A stretch of 17,220 nucleotides of DNA from Halanaerobium sp. (GTDB lineage: Bacteria; Bacillota; Halanaerobiia; Halanaerobiales; Halanaerobiaceae): the NCBI GenBank assembly GCA_003070825.1, contig QBLP01000021.1:1-17220 (forward strand), given 5' to 3'. The translations under genes were made by a program, and so were the position numbers. This document shows, one piece after another, positions 13,786-17,220 of this stretch. Within the stretch, counting starts at the first letter, position 1; every line of letters begins with the position of its first letter. The notes under the pieces were generated by a model. It saw only the letters and a program-made list of their open reading frames with translations. It was not told the origin of the DNA and did no database searches.

Positions 13786-15702
13786 TTAAACATCAATAGT
13801 TTGAGCCAGTTCTGCATTATTAAAAATAAATTCTTTTCTTAAAGAGGCATTTGAGCCCATTAAACGAGTAAAAATATCATCTGCTTCAATATCATCGTCA
13901 ATTTCGACCTTCTGCAGAACTCTGTTTTCCGGGTCCATAGTTGTATCCCAGAGCTGTTCTGGATTCATTTCTCCCAGACCCTTATATCTCTGCAAGGAAA
14001 AACTACTGCCTTCATTTTCAGCTCTAAATTCTGCTAATTCCTGATCACTGTATAAATAATGACTCTTACCTCTCTTTGTAACCTTATATAAAGGTGGTTT
14101 GGCCAGATAAATATGGCCATTATCAATCAACTCAGGCATATAGCGGTAAAAGAGGGTTAAAATTAAAGTTGCAATGTGAGCACCATCTACATCGGCATCA
14201 GTCATGATAATTATTTTGTGATAGCGCAGCCTCTTTAAGTCAAAATCTTCTCCAATTCCTGCCCCTAAAGCAGTGATAATTGAAGCAACCTCTTTATTAT
14301 TCAAAATCTTATCCAGTCTGGCCCGCTCTACATTTAAAATCTTTCCCTTAAGCGGTAAGATAGCCTGAAATTTACGCTCTCTACCCTGTTTTGCTGAACC
14401 ACCGGCTGAATCCCCCTCAACAATAAAAAGCTCACTTTTTTCGGCTTTTTTGCTGCTGCAGTCGGCAAGTTTACCGGGCAGGGAGTTAGAAGAAAGCGCA
14501 GTTTTCCTTTTAGTCAGCTCTCTTGCTTTTTTGGAAGCCTTGCGGGCTCTAACTGCCTGGACTGCTTTATCAATAACTTTTTTTGCAAGTTCCGGATTGG
14601 TATCAAAATATAAACTTAAATATTCGTAAACCTCACTTTCAACAATACTTCTAATCTCACTGTTGCCGAGCTTAGTTTTGGTCTGGCCCTCAAACTGAGG
14701 CTCAGGCAGTTTAACATTAATTACCGCAGTAATTCCCTCTCTCACATCTTTACCATTAAGTGAAGAGATCTTAGCCGGCAACTGGTTGTTATTCTTGGCA
14801 AAGTTATTAATTGCTCTAGTGAGAGCAGTTTTAAAACCTGTTAGGTGATAACCCCCATCAACCGTATTAATGTTATTAGCATAAGAAAAGATTCGCTCAT
14901 TGTAGCCGTCATTATACTGAACAGCTATCTCCACCTCATAATCATCAGGTTTTGATTCAAAATATATTATGTCTTCATTGAGTATATTACGATCTTTATT
15001 TAAAAATTCAACAAAAGCTTTAATCCCACCATCATACTGAAATTCCTCTTCTTCAATTTCTTCTCCACGCTCATCTCTTAAAACAAGGGTCAATTCCTTG
15101 TTTAAATAAGCTGACTCCTGCAGGCGGTGGGCTAAATTATCATATTTAAACTCTGTAGCTGTAAAAATCTCGGAATCGGGCTTGAAGCGAATTACTGTTC
15201 CACTACGGTCAGTACTGTCCAGTTTTTTTAGTTTATCAACAGGAATTCCTTTTTTATAGTGCTGCTGATATTTATTTCCCTTCCAGTGGGTTGTAATCGT
15301 CAATTCCTCCGAAAGAGCATTAACTACCGAAACACCAACTCCGTGTAGTCCTCCAGAAACCTTATAACTATTATTATTAAACTTTCCTCCGGCATGCAGG
15401 GTTGTTAAAACTACCTGTACAGCAGGCAGCCCTGTATCCCGATGGATATCAGCGGGAATTCCCCGACCAAAATCCTCTACAGTTATTTCCTCTCCTTCGT
15501 GAATAGTAACCTTTATCCGGTCACCATTTCCAGCTAAAAATTCATCTATACTGTTATCTACAACCTCCCAGACAAGGTGATGTAAACCTTTGATTCCTGT
15601 ACTTCCAATATACATTCCTGGTCTTTTGCGAACAGCTTCCAGACCCTTAAGCACCTGTATCTGATCTGCATTATAATCTACATTATCAAAAAGTGTATCC
15701 AT
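13786..15702 (-). CDS. gyrB: Type IIA topoisomerase B subunit (GyrB/ParE)
   Basis: This subunit supplies ATPase and metal-binding TOPRIM functions for DNA strand passage. The 638 residues contain the GHKL ATPase with Glu46 and Asn50 (VWEVVDNSIDE), DFGRGIP (77-83), HAGGKF (103-108) and GGLHGVG (117-123). A transducer region with QTKTKLGN follows. The TOPRIM domain has EGDSAGGSAKQGR (from Glu429) and DADVDGAHI (502-510), then the LQRYKGLGEMNPEQLW tail. Sequence near the TOPRIM (KILNVERARLDKIL) resembles GyrB, and the length is that of Gram-positive GyrB. However, GyrB usually has HIRTL where this has HIATL, and the gene is divergent from its A partner rather than in the usual gyrBA operon, so a topoisomerase IV role is possible. 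ATG 15702 is the only credible start, since an in-frame stop lies three codons upstream. Confidence 0.9.
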   Translation of the reverse strand: MDTLFDNVDYNADQIQVLKGLEAVRKRPGMYIGSTGIKGLHHLVWEVVDNSIDEFLAGNGDRIKVTIHEGEEITVEDFGRGIPADIHRDTGLPAVQVVLTTLHAGGKFNNNSYKVSGGLHGVGVSVVNALSEELTITTHWKGNKYQQHYKKGIPVDKLKKLDSTDRSGTVIRFKPDSEIFTATEFKYDNLAHRLQESAYLNKELTLVLRDERGEEIEEEEFQYDGGIKAFVEFLNKDRNILNEDIIYFESKPDDYEVEIAVQYNDGYNERIFSYANNINTVDGGYHLTGFKTALTRAINNFAKNNNQLPAKISSLNGKDVREGITAVINVKLPEPQFEGQTKTKLGNSEIRSIVESEVYEYLSLYFDTNPELAKKVIDKAVQAVRARKASKKARELTKRKTALSSNSLPGKLADCSSKKAEKSELFIVEGDSAGGSAKQGRERKFQAILPLKGKILNVERARLDKILNNKEVASIITALGAGIGEDFDLKRLRYHKIIIMTDADVDGAHIATLILTLFYRYMPELIDNGHIYLAKPPLYKVTKRGKSHYLYSDQELAEFRAENEGSSFSLQRYKGLGEMNPEQLWDTTMDPENRVLQKVEIDDDIEADDIFTRLMGSNASLRKEFIFNNAELAQTIDV

Positions 15703-15728
15703 AAGACTTCACCATCCTCCATTTCCTT

Positions 15729-15758
15729 ATTATAACAAAGAGATTTAGAGAATGCCAG
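15729..15758 (-). promoter_or_regulatory. Promoter of the topoisomerase B gene
   Basis: On the minus strand an extended -10, TG-T-TATAAT (TATAAT at 15734-15729), lies 18 nt from CTGGCA (15758-15753), a four-of-six -35 match. The start point would be near 15722, leaving a short leader with GGAGG at 15720-15716. Because the leader is so short this promoter is moderately supported. Confidence 0.55.
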
Positions 15759-15772
15759 TCGTTTAAGCTTTA

Positions 15773-15784
15773 AATTTGCAAATT
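15773..15784. promoter_or_regulatory. Perfect 12-bp palindrome over the A-subunit -35
   Basis: AATTTGCAAATT is its own reverse complement and spans the predicted -35 of the plus-strand gene (15776-15781). Its position would suit a repressor or other dimeric regulator, but an AT-rich palindrome of this length can arise by chance. No matching site is seen over the divergent promoter. Confidence 0.35.
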
Positions 15785-15805
15785 CTATGATAAGAATGAT
15801 ATTAT
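15776..15805 (+). promoter_or_regulatory. Promoter of the topoisomerase A gene
   Basis: The -35 TTGCAA (15776-15781) and -10 TATTAT (15800-15805) are 18 nt apart, with TG at 15797-15798 making an extended -10. Transcription would start near 15812, about 34 nt before the ATG, leaving room for the AGGAG site. It does not overlap the divergent promoter at 15729-15758; the two -35 regions are about 17 bp apart. Confidence 0.6.
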
Positions 15806-15845
15806 AAATTAGCAGAAAACGATTAAATTTGAGAGGAGATAGATA

Positions 15846-17220
15846 ATGAAAGAAGAAATTTATCCAATTGCAATTGAAGATAAAATGAAAGATGCTTACC
15901 TGAATTATTCCTTAAGTGTAATAATCGGTAGAGCTTTACCTGATGTTAGAGATGGTTTAAAACCTGTACATAGAAGAATACTTTTTGCCGCCCGCGAACT
16001 GGGGCTGCTGCACAATCGTCCTCATAAAAAATCAGCTCGCCTGGTTGGTGAAGTTTTAGGTAAATTCCATCCTCACGGTGATAGTGCAGTTTACGATGCT
16101 ATGGTCAGGATGGCCCAGGACTTTAATCAGCGTTATCAGCTGATCGACGGCCACGGTAATTTTGGCTCAATTGATGGTGATAGTGCTGCTGCCATGCGAT
16201 ATACAGAAACTAAGCTGACAGAAATTGCAGAATCGCTTTTAGATAATATAGACGAAGATACTGTTAATTTTATTGATAATTTTGATGGCAGTCTGCAAGA
16301 ACCGGAAGTACTGCCATCTAAAATCCCCAATCTTTTAGTTAATGGCTCCAGCGGGATTGCTGTTGGGATGAGTACATCTATCCCTCCTCATAATTTAGGA
16401 GAGGTTATAGATGCCTTAATTCACCTTCTCGACTATCCTAATGCCAGACTGGATACTATTATTAAAAATCACCTACCCGGACCTGATTTCCCAACTGGAG
16501 CTGCTATAGTTGGTAATGATGGTATTAAAGCTGCTTATGAAACCGGTAAGGGAAAAATCACCTTAAGAGCCAAAAGTAAAGTTGAAAAGGAAGGTAGACA
16601 TCAGAATTTAATTATTACCGAAATTCCCTATCAGGTTAATAAAGCAAAATTAATTGAAGAAATAGCCAATCTGGTTAACAAAGGGAAAATATCTGCTGTT
16701 TCTGATTTAAGAGATGAGTCAGATAAAAAAGGAATTAGAATTGTAATTGAATTAAAGAGCAGTGCTGATGCCGAATTAACTTTAAACAGATTGTATAAAT
16801 ATACTAATCTTCAGACTAATTTTAGAATTAATCTCCTGGCCCTCAATGATAAAAAACCTGTAGTGATGGGTCTACTGGAGATTTTAGACCACTTTTTAGA
16901 TTTTCGCAAAAAGGTTATTAGAAACCATACCGAATATAATTTAAATAAATCTGAAAATCGATACCATATCTTAGAAGGCTTAAAAAGAGCAATTGATGAA
17001 CTCGATATAGTAATTCAGGTCATTAGAAGCTCTCAGTCAAAAAAAGAAGCTAAAGATAAACTAATTAACAAGCTGGATATTTCAGAAAAACAGGCTCAGT
17101 CTATTTTAGAAATGCAGCTGCAGCGCCTGGTGGGAATGGAGTTTGAAAAACTTGAGGCTGAAAGAGAGGATCTGGCAGAAAAAATCAAGTACTACAAAAA
17201 TATTTTAAATAATAAAGAAG
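15846..17220 (+). CDS. gyrA: Type IIA topoisomerase A subunit (GyrA/ParC), 3' end outside window
   Basis: This subunit cuts and rejoins DNA through a transient tyrosine link. The first 458 codons are present, out of roughly 800 in the family. Visible are the winged-helix cleavage domain with LKPVHRRIL (38-46), the quinolone-target region HPHGDSAVYDAMVRM with Ser80 and Asp84, DGHGNFGSIDGD (101-112) and the catalytic pair Arg118-Tyr119 (AMRYTE). The tower and the start of the coiled-coil (QSILEMQLQRLVGME) follow. Cleavage-domain residues resemble GyrA more than ParC (HGNFGSIDGD rather than HGNNGSIDND). The deciding C-terminal GyrA-box is beyond the window. Ser80 and Asp84 are the quinolone-sensitive types. 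The ATG at 15846 follows AGGAG (15834-15838) by 7 nt. It is divergent from the B-subunit gene. Confidence 0.92.
   Translation, partial: MKEEIYPIAIEDKMKDAYLNYSLSVIIGRALPDVRDGLKPVHRRILFAARELGLLHNRPHKKSARLVGEVLGKFHPHGDSAVYDAMVRMAQDFNQRYQLIDGHGNFGSIDGDSAAAMRYTETKLTEIAESLLDNIDEDTVNFIDNFDGSLQEPEVLPSKIPNLLVNGSSGIAVGMSTSIPPHNLGEVIDALIHLLDYPNARLDTIIKNHLPGPDFPTGAAIVGNDGIKAAYETGKGKITLRAKSKVEKEGRHQNLIITEIPYQVNKAKLIEEIANLVNKGKISAVSDLRDESDKKGIRIVIELKSSADAELTLNRLYKYTNLQTNFRINLLALNDKKPVVMGLLEILDHFLDFRKKVIRNHTEYNLNKSENRYHILEGLKRAIDELDIVIQVIRSSQSKKEAKDKLINKLDISEKQAQSILEMQLQRLVGMEFEKLEAEREDLAEKIKYYKNILNNKE

Noticed and set aside
16136..16330. 64-codon minus-strand reading frame inside the topoisomerase A gene
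   Set aside because: It is antisense to the highly conserved active-site region, which explains the open frame; there is no promoter or ribosome site.
1..17220. CRISPR array, mobile element, toxin-antitoxin or defence system
   Set aside because: No repeat-spacer pattern, transposase, integrase or small paired genes; all coding space is taken by recognisable core genes.

Overview
The window looks like chromosomal core DNA from a low-GC, Gram-positive-type anaerobe (Firmicutes). AT-rich Shine-Dalgarno-led genes, frequent TTG starts, a Bacillus/Clostridium-style LexA with GAAC-N4-GTTC-like boxes, a YneA-type LysM gene beside lexA, rubredoxin, and Ktr K+ uptake next to a ClC protein all fit. A halophilic fermenter of the Halanaerobium type is my best guess, but that is inference from gene content only. 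I see no rRNA, tRNA, CRISPR array, insertion sequence or phage gene.

Left edge (1-1143): a partial minus-strand gene for a small membrane-anchored LysM protein lies divergent to lexA. This matches the Bacillus yneA/lexA SOS arrangement. The intergenic region holds two overlapping back-to-back promoters and three LexA-box-like motifs spaced exactly 29 bp apart. lexA ends at a bidirectional terminator shared with the convergent cluster.

Minus-strand genome-maintenance and RNA cluster (1184-8612), read right to left: mutS, mutL, miaA, hfq, a secreted TPR protein and a family 4 uracil-DNA glycosylase. mutS-mutL-miaA are tightly packed (1-bp gap, then a TAATG stop/start overlap). The mutL-miaA-hfq order is conserved across many bacteria. 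The miaA here is unusual: its conserved C-terminal part is missing and a complete-looking thioredoxin-fold domain with a CGYC motif is joined in frame.

Minus-strand K+ uptake and tRNA-modification unit (8651-12183): a promoter, ktrB-type channel, ktrA-type RCK regulator and miaB, followed by two hairpins, the second a plausible terminator. MiaB acts on the i6A37 product of MiaA, so two steps of one tRNA modification pathway are in the window.

Minus-strand rubredoxin (12239-12403) has its own strong promoter and terminator. Upstream of it is a ClC-family anion protein (12489-13757) that lacks both glutamates needed for H+ coupling, so it is predicted to be a passive channel.

Right edge (13786-17220): divergent genes for type IIA topoisomerase subunits, B on the minus strand and A on the plus strand (truncated by the window end). 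A 143-bp intergenic region holds a promoter for each and a perfect 12-bp palindrome over the A-subunit -35. Both proteins look gyrase-like, but whether this pair is the gyrase or a second enzyme acting as topoisomerase IV cannot be settled here.

I found no wholly new multi-gene system. The best leads are the MiaA-thioredoxin fusion, the phased LexA operator array and the non-coupled ClC variant.
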